Numbered from the stretch's first letter, positions 33,798 through 43,456 are shown. The stretch is 64,000 nt of DNA from Arthrobacter sp. StoSoilB19 (GCF_019977275.1 NZ_AP024650.1:868001-932000); one strand, 5' to 3'. Notes: a model not told the origin generated them from the sequence alone. Numbers and translations are program-made.

Positions 33798-34862
33798 TTG
33801 GAAGAGCTGCGCATTGAAGCCAACGGCAACCTTGGCCCCATCGATTCATCCCGGATTCCCCGCTATGCCGGAGCTGCCACCTATGCCCGTCTTCCCCGCC
33901 TGGACCAGGTGGCCAAGGCTGACGTGACCGTGGTGGGGGTGCCGTTCGATTCAGGTGTTTCCTACCGCCCCGGGGCCCGTTTCGGCGCCAACCATGTCCG
34001 CGAGGCCAGCCGGCTGCTGCGTCCCTACAATCCCGCCTGGGATGTCAGCCCGTTCGAGAACATCCAGGTGGCCGACGCCGGCGACATGGCCGTCAACCCG
34101 TTCCACATCAACGAAGCCATCGAAACCATCCAGCAGAACGCGCTGGACCTCACCGCCGCCGGGAGCAAGCTGCTGACCCTGGGCGGGGACCACACCATCG
34201 CGCTGCCGCTGCTGCGGGCCGCTGCCGAGCGCGCCGGCGGGCCCATCGCCATGCTCCACTTCGATGCCCACCTGGACACTTGGGACACCTACTTCGGCGC
34301 CGAATACACCCATGGCACGCCCTTCCGCCGCGCGGTGGAGGAAGGCATCCTGGACACCGAAGCCATTAGCCACATCGGCACCCGCGGCCCGCTCTACGGC
34401 AAGAAGGATCTCGACGACGACCACCGCTTTGGGTTCGGCATTGTCACTTCAGCGGACGTCTACTACCAGGGCGTGCTGGAAACCGTCGCCAAGGTCCGCG
34501 ACCGGATCGGCAACCGCCCGCTCTACATCTCGGTGGACATTGACGTCCTGGATCCGGCACACGCACCGGGCACCGGCACGCCGGAAGCAGGCGGCATCAC
34601 CAGCCGCGAACTCCTGGAGATCATCCGCGGCTTCCGCGGCATGAACCTGGTGGGGGCCGACGTCGTTGAAGTAGCGCCCGCCTACGACCATGCCGAAATT
34701 ACCGGTGTTGCCGCCAGCCACGTGGCGTACGAACTGGTGACCCTCATGGCGGACAATGCCGTTCCCGGGAGCCGCTTCGGAGCCGAAACGGGCTACCAGG
34801 CGCAGGCCCTGGGCCAGGAGGCCCGCCGTCCCGCCGGTTTCGCCGCGGCCACCAAGGAGTAG
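33798..34862 (+). CDS. speB: Agmatinase-family ureohydrolase (agmatinase or guanidinobutyrase)
   Basis: The 354-residue arginase-fold enzyme has the full dimanganese site: [18 protein letters not shown] and [20 protein letters not shown]. It cleaves urea from a guanidino compound, yielding putrescine from agmatine or GABA from guanidinobutyrate. No arginine decarboxylase is near, and the next gene encodes a ThDP enzyme resembling ketoacid decarboxylases, so guanidinobutyrase is a serious alternative to SpeB. The start is placed at TTG 33798, 6 bases after GAAGGAGAGG; the in-frame ATG at 33753 has no such site. Confidence 0.88.
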   Translation: MEELRIEANGNLGPIDSSRIPRYAGAATYARLPRLDQVAKADVTVVGVPFDSGVSYRPGARFGANHVREASRLLRPYNPAWDVSPFENIQVADAGDMAVNPFHINEAIETIQQNALDLTAAGSKLLTLGGDHTIALPLLRAAAERAGGPIAMLHFDAHLDTWDTYFGAEYTHGTPFRRAVEEGILDTEAISHIGTRGPLYGKKDLDDDHRFGFGIVTSADVYYQGVLETVAKVRDRIGNRPLYISVDIDVLDPAHAPGTGTPEAGGITSRELLEIIRGFRGMNLVGADVVEVAPAYDHAEITGVAASHVAYELVTLMADNAVPGSRFGAETGYQAQALGQEARRPAGFAAATKE

Positions 34863-34866
34863 GGCG

Positions 34867-36555
34867 GTGACCGAACTGGCGGCACCCGCCCCCGCAGAGG
34901 TAAGGGGTGCCCGCAATGGCGGGGACCTCGTCGTCGAGACCCTCGAAGCGTTGGGTGCCAAGACGGTGTTCGGCATCCCGGGGCAGCATGCCCTGGGACT
35001 GTTCGACGCGATGGGACGCGGCAACCTGCACTTCGTTTCCTCCCGGATCGAGAACAACAGCGCCTTTGCCGCGGACGGCTACTCCCGCGCCACCGGGGAA
35101 GTGGGTGTGCTGTTCCTGTCCACCGGCCCCGGCGCGCTGACGTCCCTGGCCGGCCTGCAGGAGGCTTACGCCACGGGTGTGCCCATGGTGGTGGTGGCCA
35201 GCCAGATTCCCCTGGAGGGGCTGGGTGCCCGACGCAAGGGCATGCTGCACCAGCTTGATGACCAGAAGGCGTCGGCGGCGAACGTGACCAAGAGCCAGCG
35301 CTTGATCCAGCATGCCTCGGGCATCCCGTCCGCCATCCAGGACGCCTGGACCGAGGCCATCTCCTCGCCGCAGGGCCCGGTCTGGCTGGAGATTCCGCAA
35401 AACGTGCTGCTGGATCCCATTATGGTGCCTCCAGTGGAGGATGCCTTGGCGGAGGCAGCGGACAACCCGCCGCGGATCGAACTGGTGCGGGAGGCCGTGA
35501 AGTGGCTGGAAGCAGCCAGGCGCCCGGCAATCATTGCAGGAGGCGGCACCCGCCGCGGCAAGGCGGAGAAGTCCCTCCTGTCCATCGCGGAGAAACTCCG
35601 CGCTCCCGTGATTTGCACGCCGGGCGGCAATGGCGCGTTCCCCTGGAACCACGAGTTGTCCCTCCAGGCCTGGATCGAGGACCGCTACATGACCGACGTC
35701 CTGGAGGACGCCGACGTCCTGGTGGTGATCGGCTCCTCGCTGGGCGAGGTGACGTCCAACTACTTCACGTTCGAACCACGCGGGCGGATCATCCAGATCG
35801 ACGCCGAACCGCGGGTGCTGGAATCCAACCGGCCTGGCCTTGGCATCCGTGCCGACGCCGGGCAGGCGCTCGCGGCCCTTGATGAAGCACTGCAGCCCGG
35901 CAGGGCCGCGGCCCCGGACTGGCATGGTGCCACCCCGGAGTCGCTGGTGCAGGAATCGCTCGCCAAGGTCCGCGCCCGGCTGGAATCCCAGGACCTGGGC
36001 AAGGAACTGAAGTTCATGGCCGACATCCGCGAGGCCGTGCCGGCGGACATGCAGACCTTCTGGGACATGACCATTGCCGCCTACTGGGGCTGGTCCTGCT
36101 GGGACGCGCGGCAGGGGCAGTTCCACTCAGCCCAGGGCGCCGGCGGCCTGGGCTTCGCGTTTCCCGGCGCCATTGGAGCGGCCGTGGGATTGGAAACCCA
36201 GGGGAGGCCGGGCCGGGTACTCGCCGTGTCCGGCGATGGCTCCTCGATGTATTCCATCGCCGAACTGGCTACGGCGAAACAGCACAACGTGCCGGTCACC
36301 TGGCTGATCGTAGACGACGGCGGCTACGGCATCCTGCGTGAATACATGGTGGGTGCCTTCGGCAAGGCAACCGCTACCGAACTGGCCCGCCCGGACTTCG
36401 TCAGGCTTGCCGAGTCCTTCGGCATTCCCGCCACCCGGGTTGCCCCGGAGGATGTGGGGGACGCGCTGAAGGCGGGCTTCGCCGGGGACGGGCCCAACGT
36501 CGTCGTGGTTGAGACGCTTTTAAAGATGTTCGGGCCCACCCACCTGGGCGACTGA
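34867..36555 (+). CDS. ThDP-dependent decarboxylase/acetolactate-synthase-family enzyme
   Basis: The 562-residue enzyme has the three ThDP domains: PYR (AKTVFGIPGQHALGLFDAM, catalytic Glu in SSRIENNSAFAADGYSRATG), a central domain (RRPAIIAGGGTRRG) and PP (AVSGDGSSMYSIAEL ending LIVDDGGYGIL, where the usual NN is DD). It is not the anabolic IlvB, since no ilvN/ilvC follows. Pseudomonas AruI, a 2-ketoarginine decarboxylase, belongs to this family and yields guanidinobutyraldehyde, which leads to guanidinobutyrate, the substrate of a ureohydrolase like its neighbour. It starts 4 bases after that gene, at GTG with AAGGAG upstream. The substrate is inferred. Confidence 0.82.
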   Translation: MTELAAPAPAEVRGARNGGDLVVETLEALGAKTVFGIPGQHALGLFDAMGRGNLHFVSSRIENNSAFAADGYSRATGEVGVLFLSTGPGALTSLAGLQEAYATGVPMVVVASQIPLEGLGARRKGMLHQLDDQKASAANVTKSQRLIQHASGIPSAIQDAWTEAISSPQGPVWLEIPQNVLLDPIMVPPVEDALAEAADNPPRIELVREAVKWLEAARRPAIIAGGGTRRGKAEKSLLSIAEKLRAPVICTPGGNGAFPWNHELSLQAWIEDRYMTDVLEDADVLVVIGSSLGEVTSNYFTFEPRGRIIQIDAEPRVLESNRPGLGIRADAGQALAALDEALQPGRAAAPDWHGATPESLVQESLAKVRARLESQDLGKELKFMADIREAVPADMQTFWDMTIAAYWGWSCWDARQGQFHSAQGAGGLGFAFPGAIGAAVGLETQGRPGRVLAVSGDGSSMYSIAELATAKQHNVPVTWLIVDDGGYGILREYMVGAFGKATATELARPDFVRLAESFGIPATRVAPEDVGDALKAGFAGDGPNVVVVETLLKMFGPTHLGD

Positions 36556-36572
36556 TGTAGCCAATAACGCTC

Positions 36573-36619
36573 ACACGCTCCCCCACTTCTGCCACAACGG
36601 CTGAAGTGGGGGAGCGTGT
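36573..36619 (+). terminator. Hairpin terminator after the ThDP enzyme gene
   Basis: A perfect 17-base stem: ACACGCTCCCCCACTTC (36573-36589) pairs with 36603-36619 around a 13-base loop, followed by GTGTTTAA. It closes the 33.1-36.6 kb operon. Confidence 0.8.
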
Positions 36620-36675
36620 GTGTTTAAGGGCCAGCGGCAACAACTTCGTTTCCCTAAGCAACCTTTTCCTGATAC

Positions 36676-36692
36676 AGTTGCTTGCAGCAACT
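36676..36692. promoter_or_regulatory. MarR-type operator upstream of the MarR/DHA2 operon
   Basis: AGTTGC-TTGCA-GCAACT is a perfect 6-5-6 inverted repeat 19 bases before the MarR ATG. Its left part, AGTTGCTTGC, is identical to the arm of the MarR operator at 25206-25215. Autoregulation of the MarR-MFS operon is the natural reading. Confidence 0.65.
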
Positions 36693-36710
36693 AATTCTTT
36701 AGGGAGGATC

Positions 36711-37205
36711 ATGTCTGTCGCACCGGCCACTGCAGCCGACCTCGTCAGCAACATCTATGACCTCCAGCGCGCATTGCGCTGCGTCACCATGATCAACATC
36801 AAGGGCCAGGACACGGGCATCGCCCTCCAGGGCGTGCTCAAGTTCATCGGCGAAGGGGAGACCCGTGCCGCGCACCTGGCTGAGCGGCTGGGGGTCAGCC
36901 CTCCGGTGCTGAGCCGGCATGTGGCGGAGCTGGCGGACGCGGGCCTGGTGGTCCGCACCCCGGATCCGGACGACGGCCGGGCCCAGCTGCTGGCACTCTC
37001 CCCGCGCGGCAAGGAAAAGCTTGCGGAGTTGGTGCGGCACCGGGCGGAGACCCTGCAGGCCTACCTCGCCGACTGGAACGAGGACGACGCCGTGGCAACA
37101 GCCGCGATGCTGAGCAAGCTCACCACATCCCTGAAGAATTCCATCCGGGCAAGGGCGGCCGGAACCACCATTGAACACGAAACGCAGGAGTCCATTAATG
37201 GCTAA
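36711..37205 (+). CDS. MarR-family transcriptional regulator
   Basis: The 164-residue winged-helix protein has LKFIGEGETRAAHLAERLGV, SPPVLSRHVAELADAGLV and the wing PDPDDGRAQLLALS. ATG 36711 follows GGGAGG closely; the open frame before it overlaps the terminator and is not coding. Its end overlaps the DHA2 pump gene by 8 bases, so the two are co-translated. It likely represses the operon through the palindrome at 36676. Confidence 0.9.
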   Translation: MSVAPATAADLVSNIYDLQRALRCVTMINIKGQDTGIALQGVLKFIGEGETRAAHLAERLGVSPPVLSRHVAELADAGLVVRTPDPDDGRAQLLALSPRGKEKLAELVRHRAETLQAYLADWNEDDAVATAAMLSKLTTSLKNSIRARAAGTTIEHETQESING

Positions 37206-39411
37206 CGTCACCGCCGCCGCGGACCAGGAACAGGAGCGCCAGCGCCAACGCAGCGCCAAACAGGAGTCGCGGCAATCCAAGCGCCACGAACCCGGCGCAC
37301 CCATGAACCACCGGCAGATCATGGAGGCCCTGACCGGTCTCCTCGCTGCCTTCTTTACCGCAATCCTCAGCAGCACCATCGTGGCCAACGCGCTGCCCAC
37401 CATCATGTCCGAGCTCAAGGGCACCCAGACGGACTTCGCGTGGGTCATCACAGCCGCGCTGCTGGCCAACGCAGCAACCACCCCCATCTGGGGCAAGCTC
37501 GCCGACCTCTTCGACAAAAAGGTCCTGGTCCAGCTCAGCATCGTGATTTTCGTGGCCGGCTCGGTGATGGCAGGCTTCTCCGAAAACATCCCGTTCCTGC
37601 TCACCGCCCGCGTGATCCAGGGCATCGCCATGGGTGGGCTGACTGCCCTGGCCCAGGCGATCATCGGCTCCATCATTCCGCCGCGTGAACGCGGCAAGTA
37701 CTCCGGCTACATGGGTGCCGTCATGGCCGTCGGTACCGCCGGCGGACCGCTGCTGGGCGGCTTCATCGTGGACAGCTCGCTTGGCTGGCGCTGGACGTTC
37801 TTCGTCTGCGTGCCGCTCGCCGTCGTCGCCCTGATCCTGCTCCAGGTCACGCTCAAGGTTCCGCACATCAAGCGCCCGGCCAAGATCGACTGGCTCGGTG
37901 CCATCCTGCTCACCTCCGGCGTCAGCCTGCTCCTGGTCTGGGTCTCCTTCGCAGGCAAAGCCGACTACTACGACTGGTGGTCCTGGCAGACCGCGGTAAT
38001 GGTGGGCGGCGGCGTCCTCCTGCTCGCACTGCTGGTCCTGGTTGAATCCAAGGTCTCGCAGCCGATCATCCCGCTGAAGATCATCTCCGAACGCACCACC
38101 GCGCTGGCCATCGTGGCATCCGTTGCCGTGGGCGTGGCCATGTTCGGCTCCTCCACCTTCCTGGGCCAGTACTACCAGGTGGCCCGCGGCGCCACGCCCA
38201 CCGAGGCGGGCCTGCTGACCCTGCCCATGATCGCCGGCAACCTGGTCGGTTCCGTCCTGTCCGGCCAGCTGATCAGCCGCTACGGCAAGTGGAAGCGCTT
38301 CCTGATCGGCGGCACCGTCCTGCTGATCGGCGGCTTGGCGCTAGCCGGAACCATGGACCACACCACCGAACTCTGGCTGACCGGCCTTTATACCGGCATC
38401 TTCGGCATCGGCCTGGGCATGCTGATGCAGAACCTGGTCCTCGCCGTGCAGAACACGGTCCAGGCCAAGGACATCGGTTCCGCGAGTGCCTCCGTCGCGT
38501 TCTTCCGCTCGGTGGGCGGCGCCATCGGCGTGTCCGTCCTGGGCGCCGTCATGGCCAACCACGTCAAGAACCTGGCCACCGATGGACTGTCGAAGCTGGG
38601 CATCCAGGCTTCCGGCAACAGCGGCGCCAGCATGGACCTCAAGGACCTGCCCGCACCGGTCGCGGACATCATGCGGGCGGCCTACGGTGACGCGACTGCC
38701 GGCATCTTCATGATTTCCGCGGTCGTGAGCGCGGTTGCCCTCATCGCCGTGATCTTCATCAAGGAGGTGCCGCTGCGCAGGACCGTGGACATCACCCCCG
38801 AGGCCACACTGCAGGCCAACGCCGCCGGCGAAGCCGGAATGACCGCCATGACCGGCCAGCTGCCCGTGGTCCCGCCGGTCGGGAACGCCCCCGGGAACGG
38901 ACTGCCCGCAAGGAGTGCCACACCTGCAGGGCTGGGTTCAGCGCCGGCCAGGATGTACGACGGCGGTGCTGCCGCTGCTGCGGCGGCGTCCGGGCGGGTG
39001 GCCACGGAGGACTTCGAGGAAGTCTTCGCCAGGAGCTTCCGTTCCGAAGGGCTGGACCTGCGCTCTGCCGACACGATGGACAAGGCTGCCGACGCGGTGG
39101 CCAGCGCCGCCGCCACCCTGCAGAAACTGCAGGACACCCAGCACCTGCTGGCCCGCCAGCAGGCGGAACTGGGCGGCCTGGTGCTGGACATCCAGGAACA
39201 GCTGCGCTCCCAGCAGGACGTGGCGGCCAGGCAGGCGGCCACCGCGGCAGAGCTCAGCAGGATGCAGCGCAAGCTCCTGAAGGAGCGCAAGATCCAGGCA
39301 GCGGCCGCGCTGTACCTGGCAGGGCGCGGGAAGCACAGTGCCGCAGCGCCTGACGCACCGTCAGCCGATGCCCTGTCAGCCGAGGCTCCGTCCGCCGGGG
39401 CCGGCTCCTAG
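37198..39411 (+). CDS. MFS drug exporter, DHA2/EmrB-QacA type, with long C-terminal coiled coil
   Basis: The first 540 residues form a 14-segment DHA2 exporter: AILSSTIVANALPTIMSELK (motif D1), WGKLADLFDKK (motif A), RVIQGIAMGGLTALAQAI (motif B), and AVGTAGGPLLGGFIVD (motif C). The other roughly 200 residues are unusual. An Ala/Gly/Pro linker leads to a heptad-rich helix (DKAADAVASAAATLQKLQDT, RQQAELGGLVLDIQEQLRSQ, AELSRMQRKLLKERKIQ) that should be cytoplasmic. Normal members end soon after segment 14 at about 500 residues. ATG 37198 has CAGGAG upstream; the TTG at 37171 is less likely. Substrates are unknown, probably cationic or amphipathic drugs. Confidence 0.9.
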   Translation: MANVTAAADQEQERQRQRSAKQESRQSKRHEPGAPMNHRQIMEALTGLLAAFFTAILSSTIVANALPTIMSELKGTQTDFAWVITAALLANAATTPIWGKLADLFDKKVLVQLSIVIFVAGSVMAGFSENIPFLLTARVIQGIAMGGLTALAQAIIGSIIPPRERGKYSGYMGAVMAVGTAGGPLLGGFIVDSSLGWRWTFFVCVPLAVVALILLQVTLKVPHIKRPAKIDWLGAILLTSGVSLLLVWVSFAGKADYYDWWSWQTAVMVGGGVLLLALLVLVESKVSQPIIPLKIISERTTALAIVASVAVGVAMFGSSTFLGQYYQVARGATPTEAGLLTLPMIAGNLVGSVLSGQLISRYGKWKRFLIGGTVLLIGGLALAGTMDHTTELWLTGLYTGIFGIGLGMLMQNLVLAVQNTVQAKDIGSASASVAFFRSVGGAIGVSVLGAVMANHVKNLATDGLSKLGIQASGNSGASMDLKDLPAPVADIMRAAYGDATAGIFMISAVVSAVALIAVIFIKEVPLRRTVDITPEATLQANAAGEAGMTAMTGQLPVVPPVGNAPGNGLPARSATPAGLGSAPARMYDGGAAAAAAASGRVATEDFEEVFARSFRSEGLDLRSADTMDKAADAVASAAATLQKLQDTQHLLARQQAELGGLVLDIQEQLRSQQDVAARQAATAAELSRMQRKLLKERKIQAAAALYLAGRGKHSAAAPDAPSADALSAEAPSAGAGS

Positions 39412-39468
39412 CAGCGCCTGGCAGGCGATCGACAGCAGGGCGCGGCCCCCCGCACCGGCAACACCAAC

Positions 39469-39513
39469 GCCGCAGCCCGCACTGGGAAGACACTTCCCGG
39501 TGCGGGCTGCGGC
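39469..39513 (+). terminator. Hairpin terminator after the DHA2 gene
   Basis: GCCGCAGCCCGCACTGGGAA (39469-39488) pairs with 39494-39513 across a 5-base loop with a single mismatch and is followed by TTCTACT. The rest of the 203-base gap 39412-39614 shows nothing else supportable. Confidence 0.8.
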
Positions 39514-39614
39514 TTCTACTGCGGACTGCGGGGAATGCCGCTGCCCATGGTGCCCCCGTAGACTGGCCCTCCACCAGTGGCTCCGGCCGGAAAACCTGCT
39601 TCCAAGGGGACCCA

Positions 39615-41378
39615 ATGTCGGTGGGCATCACTAGAGTTGAGTCCATGCTCCTCACCCTTATACGGCGCTACTCCAAACCGTATTTGCCGTACATCCTGGC
39701 TGTCCTCGTTTTCCAGCTCGCGTCCACCATTGCCGCCCTGTATCTGCCCAGCCTGAATGCGCAGATCATTGACGAAGGGGTGGCCCGCGGAGACACCGAT
39801 TTCATCTGGCGCACCGGTGCAGTGATGCTCCTGGTGGCCTTCGCCCAGATAGCTGCGGCCATTGCCGGCGTCTACTTCGGCTCCAGGACGGCCATGGCGG
39901 TGGGCCGCGACCTGCGCCGCGCAGTGTTCCGCAAAGTCACCAGCTTCTCCGCCAAGGACGTCAACGCGTTCGGCGCTCCCACGCTCATCACCCGCGGCAC
40001 CAACGATGTCCAGCAGGTGCAGATGCTCCTGCTGATGGCGCTGAACTTCATGGTCGCCACCCCCATCATGTGCATCGGCGGCATCATCATGGCGCTGCGT
40101 GAGGACATCAACCTCTCCTGGCTGGTGTGGGTGTCCGTCCCGCTGCTGGCCGTGGTGGTGGGGTACCTGGTGGTCCGCCTCATGCCGCTGTTCCGCTCCA
40201 TGCAGCGGAAGATCGACCGGATCAACGCCGTCCTGCGCGAACAGATCATCGGTATCCGCGTGGTCCGGGCCTTCGTCCGCGAACCGTATGAGACGGACCG
40301 GTTCGGTGGCGCCAACAAGGAACTCACGGACGTCTCCCTCCGCATCGGCGCCCTGTTCGTCCTGATGTTCCCGGCCATCAGCATGATCCTGCATCTGTCC
40401 ACTGCCGCTGTGCTGTGGTTTGGCGGGCAGCGGGTGGACGCCGGTGCCATGCAGGTGGGGTCGCTGACCGCATTCCTGCAGTACCTGCTGCAGATCCTGA
40501 TGGCCGTCATGATGGGCACGTTCATGGCAATGATGATCCCGCGCGCCTCAGTCTGTGCTGACCGCATCGGCGAGGTGCTCGGCGTCGAACCTTCCATCCA
40601 CGACCCCGAGCGTCCCGAAGCCCCGGCCTCCCTGCAAGGCGTGGTTGAGTACCGCAACGTCACGTTCGCCTACCCGGGAGCCGAGTCCCCGGTGCTCAGC
40701 AACATCAGCTTCACTGCACGCCCCGGCCAGACCATCGCCATCATTGGGTCAACCGGTGCCGGCAAAACGTCCCTCCTTTCCCTCCTGCCGCGGTTGTACG
40801 ACGCCGCAGAAGGCCAGGTGCTGCTTGACGGCGTCCCGGTGGACAGGCTGGACCGCGCGGAGATCACCAAACGCGTCGCCCTGGTGCCGCAGCGTCCCTA
40901 CTTGTTCTCCGGCACCATCGGGCACAACCTCCGGTTCGGCAAGACCGAGGCGACCGACGAGGAACTGTGGGATGCGCTCCGGACAGCCCAGGGTGAATCA
41001 TTTGTCCGGGAAAAGAAGAACGGACTCGATTCCCGGATCTCGCAGGGCGGCACCAACGTCTCCGGCGGCCAGCGCCAGCGCCTGTGCATCGCCCGCGCGC
41101 TGGTGACCAAACCGCGCGTCTACCTGTTTGACGACTCCTTCTCCGCCCTGGACGTTGCCACCGACGCCCGGCTCCGTGCCGCCCTCAAACGCACCACCTC
41201 GGACGCCACGGTGATCATCGTGGCCCAGCGGATCTCCACCATTACCGAGGCTGACCAGATCCTGGTCCTGGACAACGGGCGGATCGTTGACCGTGGAACC
41301 CATGAGGAACTGTTGGAAACCTCACCCACCTACCAGGAAATCGTCGAATCCCAGCTGAGTGTGGAGGAAGTGGCATGA
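39615..41378 (+). CDS. ABC exporter, fused permease-ATPase, degenerate-site half of a heterodimer
   Basis: The 587-residue protein has six membrane segments (residues 1-310) followed by a nucleotide-binding domain with Walker A IGSTGAGKTS, signature NVSGGQRQRL and Walker B YLFDDSFSALD. The residue after Walker B, normally catalytic Glu, is Asp, as in the non-catalytic half of heterodimeric exporters such as BmrC or TM287. Its signature is intact. ATG 39615 follows AAGGGGA. The end overlaps the partner gene as ATGA. Lipid or multidrug export is likely. Confidence 0.9.
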   Translation: MSVGITRVESMLLTLIRRYSKPYLPYILAVLVFQLASTIAALYLPSLNAQIIDEGVARGDTDFIWRTGAVMLLVAFAQIAAAIAGVYFGSRTAMAVGRDLRRAVFRKVTSFSAKDVNAFGAPTLITRGTNDVQQVQMLLLMALNFMVATPIMCIGGIIMALREDINLSWLVWVSVPLLAVVVGYLVVRLMPLFRSMQRKIDRINAVLREQIIGIRVVRAFVREPYETDRFGGANKELTDVSLRIGALFVLMFPAISMILHLSTAAVLWFGGQRVDAGAMQVGSLTAFLQYLLQILMAVMMGTFMAMMIPRASVCADRIGEVLGVEPSIHDPERPEAPASLQGVVEYRNVTFAYPGAESPVLSNISFTARPGQTIAIIGSTGAGKTSLLSLLPRLYDAAEGQVLLDGVPVDRLDRAEITKRVALVPQRPYLFSGTIGHNLRFGKTEATDEELWDALRTAQGESFVREKKNGLDSRISQGGTNVSGGQRQRLCIARALVTKPRVYLFDDSFSALDVATDARLRAALKRTTSDATVIIVAQRISTITEADQILVLDNGRIVDRGTHEELLETSPTYQEIVESQLSVEEVA

Positions 41379-43456
41379 GCCCGCGCAAGAAGGACTCCAG
41401 TCCCGTGGAAGAGACGCCAATGTCCGTCCAGCCGCCCGCGGGGGAGGCACAACCGGGCGCAGGGCAGCCGGAGGATGACGACTACGTCGAAGAGGAGTTC
41501 CAGCCCACCGAAGCCGACGGCGGCATGTTCGGTGCCATGCCGGCCAAGAAAGCCGAGCATTTCTGGCCGGCTGCCAAACGTCTCATGGGGCTGCTGAAGC
41601 CCGAAGCGCTGGGCATCTATGCCGTGGTGGGCCTGGTGGTCATCTCCGTGGTCCTCAACGTCATCGCCCCCAAGATCCTGGGCCAGGCCATGGACGTGAT
41701 CTTCGCCGGGGTGGTTGGCAAACAACTTCCCGCCGGGGCCAGCAAGGAGCAGTTCGTTGCCGGCCTCCGGCAGCAGGGGCAGGACAACTTTGCGGACATG
41801 GTGGCCCGCATGGAACTTGTGCCCGGCACCGGCATCAACTTCGACAAGCTCACCATGCTCATCGCCATCGTGCTGCTCATGTACTTCGTGGCGAACATCT
41901 TCATGTGGCTGCAGGGGTACGTGCTGAACCGGATCGTCATGAAGGTCATCCGGCGGCTGCGCGATGACACCGAGGCCAAGCTGAACCGGCTTCCCCTGAA
42001 CTACTTCGACACCCGGCAGCGCGGCGACGTGCTGTCCCGGGTGACCAACGACGTCGACAACATCCAGCAGGCACTCCAGCAGGCCTTCGCCCAACTGGTC
42101 AATTCCGTGCTGAGCGTGGTGGGCATCGTGATCATGATGTTCATCGTCTCCTGGCAGCTGGCCCTGATTGCCCTGATCGCGCTTCCGCTGTCCGGAGTGG
42201 CCGCTGGCCTGATCGGAGTCCGGAGCCAGAAGCTCTTTGCTGCCCAGTGGAAGAACACCGGGTCATTGAACGGCCAGATCGAGGAGTCCTTTTCCGGGCA
42301 CGACCTGGTCCGCGTCTTCGGCCGCGATGCGGACATGCTGGCCCGGTTCGAGGAACGCAACGAGGCCCTTTACAAGGCAAGCTTTGGGGCGCAGTTCGTG
42401 TCCGGAATCATCTTCCCCGTCATGCAGTTCGTCTCCTACTTGAGCTACGTGGGCATCGCAGTGGTGGGCGGCCTGCGGGTGGCATCCGGCGCCATGTCCC
42501 TGGGTGATGCCACCGCGTTCATCCAGTACTCCCGTGAGTTCACCCAGCCCCTGGGCCAGATGGCGGGCATGGCCAACATGCTGCAGTCCGGCGTGGCATC
42601 CTCCGAGCGCGTCTTCGAATTCCTGGACGCCGACGAACAGGACGCCGAGACCGCCACCGAACACCTGCCGCCGAAGACCGACGGGCATGTGGACTTCCGG
42701 AACGTCACCTTCAGCTACACCCCGGACAAGCCGCTCATCGAGAACCTGTCCTTCACGGCAGAGCCCGGCAACACAGTGGCGATCGTGGGGCCCACGGGCG
42801 CCGGCAAGACCACGCTGGTGAACCTGGTGATGCGGTTCTACGAGCTCAACGCCGGCTCCATCATGCTCGACGGCGTGGACATTACGCACCTCAGCCGCTC
42901 CGAGCTGCGCTCCAAAGTGGGTATGGTCCTCCAGGACGCGTGGCTGTTCGGCGGCTCCATCTACGACAACATCCGCTACGGCAACCTCAACGCCACGCAC
43001 GAGCAGGTGATGGCCGCCGCGAAGGCCACCTTCGTGGACCGCTTCGTGCGGGCGCTGCCCGAGGGCTACAACACCGTGATTGATGAGGAGGGCAACAACG
43101 TCAGCGCCGGCGAGAAACAGCTCATCACCATCGCCCGTGCTTTCGTGGCGAACCCCTCGCTGCTGATCCTGGACGAGGCCACCAGTTCCGTGGACACCCG
43201 CACCGAACTCCTGGTGCAGAAGGCCATGGCCGCGTTGCGCTCGGACCGCACGAGCTTCGTCATCGCCCACCGGCTCTCCACCATCCGCGATGCCGATACC
43301 ATCCTGGTCATGGAAAACGGACAAATCGTGGAACAGGGCAACCATCAGGTGCTGCTCGATGCCCGGGGCGCCTACCACCGCCTCTACATGTCACAGTTCG
43401 CGGGTGCAGATGCCGGAGAAGTACCGGTGGACGATTCGACGGCGGTGCGCAGCTGA
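41375..43456 (+). CDS. ABC exporter, fused permease-ATPase, catalytic half of a heterodimer
   Basis: The 693-residue partner has an extra acidic N-terminus of about 60 residues and then six membrane segments with a large extracellular insert after segment 1 (residues 110-150). Its ATPase domain has Walker A VGPTGAGKTT and Walker B LLILDEATSSVD with the catalytic Glu. The signature is altered to NVSAGEKQL. Combined with the first subunit, one composite ATP site is complete and one is degenerate. It starts within the stop of the first gene. Confidence 0.92.
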   Translation: MSPRKKDSSPVEETPMSVQPPAGEAQPGAGQPEDDDYVEEEFQPTEADGGMFGAMPAKKAEHFWPAAKRLMGLLKPEALGIYAVVGLVVISVVLNVIAPKILGQAMDVIFAGVVGKQLPAGASKEQFVAGLRQQGQDNFADMVARMELVPGTGINFDKLTMLIAIVLLMYFVANIFMWLQGYVLNRIVMKVIRRLRDDTEAKLNRLPLNYFDTRQRGDVLSRVTNDVDNIQQALQQAFAQLVNSVLSVVGIVIMMFIVSWQLALIALIALPLSGVAAGLIGVRSQKLFAAQWKNTGSLNGQIEESFSGHDLVRVFGRDADMLARFEERNEALYKASFGAQFVSGIIFPVMQFVSYLSYVGIAVVGGLRVASGAMSLGDATAFIQYSREFTQPLGQMAGMANMLQSGVASSERVFEFLDADEQDAETATEHLPPKTDGHVDFRNVTFSYTPDKPLIENLSFTAEPGNTVAIVGPTGAGKTTLVNLVMRFYELNAGSIMLDGVDITHLSRSELRSKVGMVLQDAWLFGGSIYDNIRYGNLNATHEQVMAAAKATFVDRFVRALPEGYNTVIDEEGNNVSAGEKQLITIARAFVANPSLLILDEATSSVDTRTELLVQKAMAALRSDRTSFVIAHRLSTIRDADTILVMENGQIVEQGNHQVLLDARGAYHRLYMSQFAGADAGEVPVDDSTAVRS

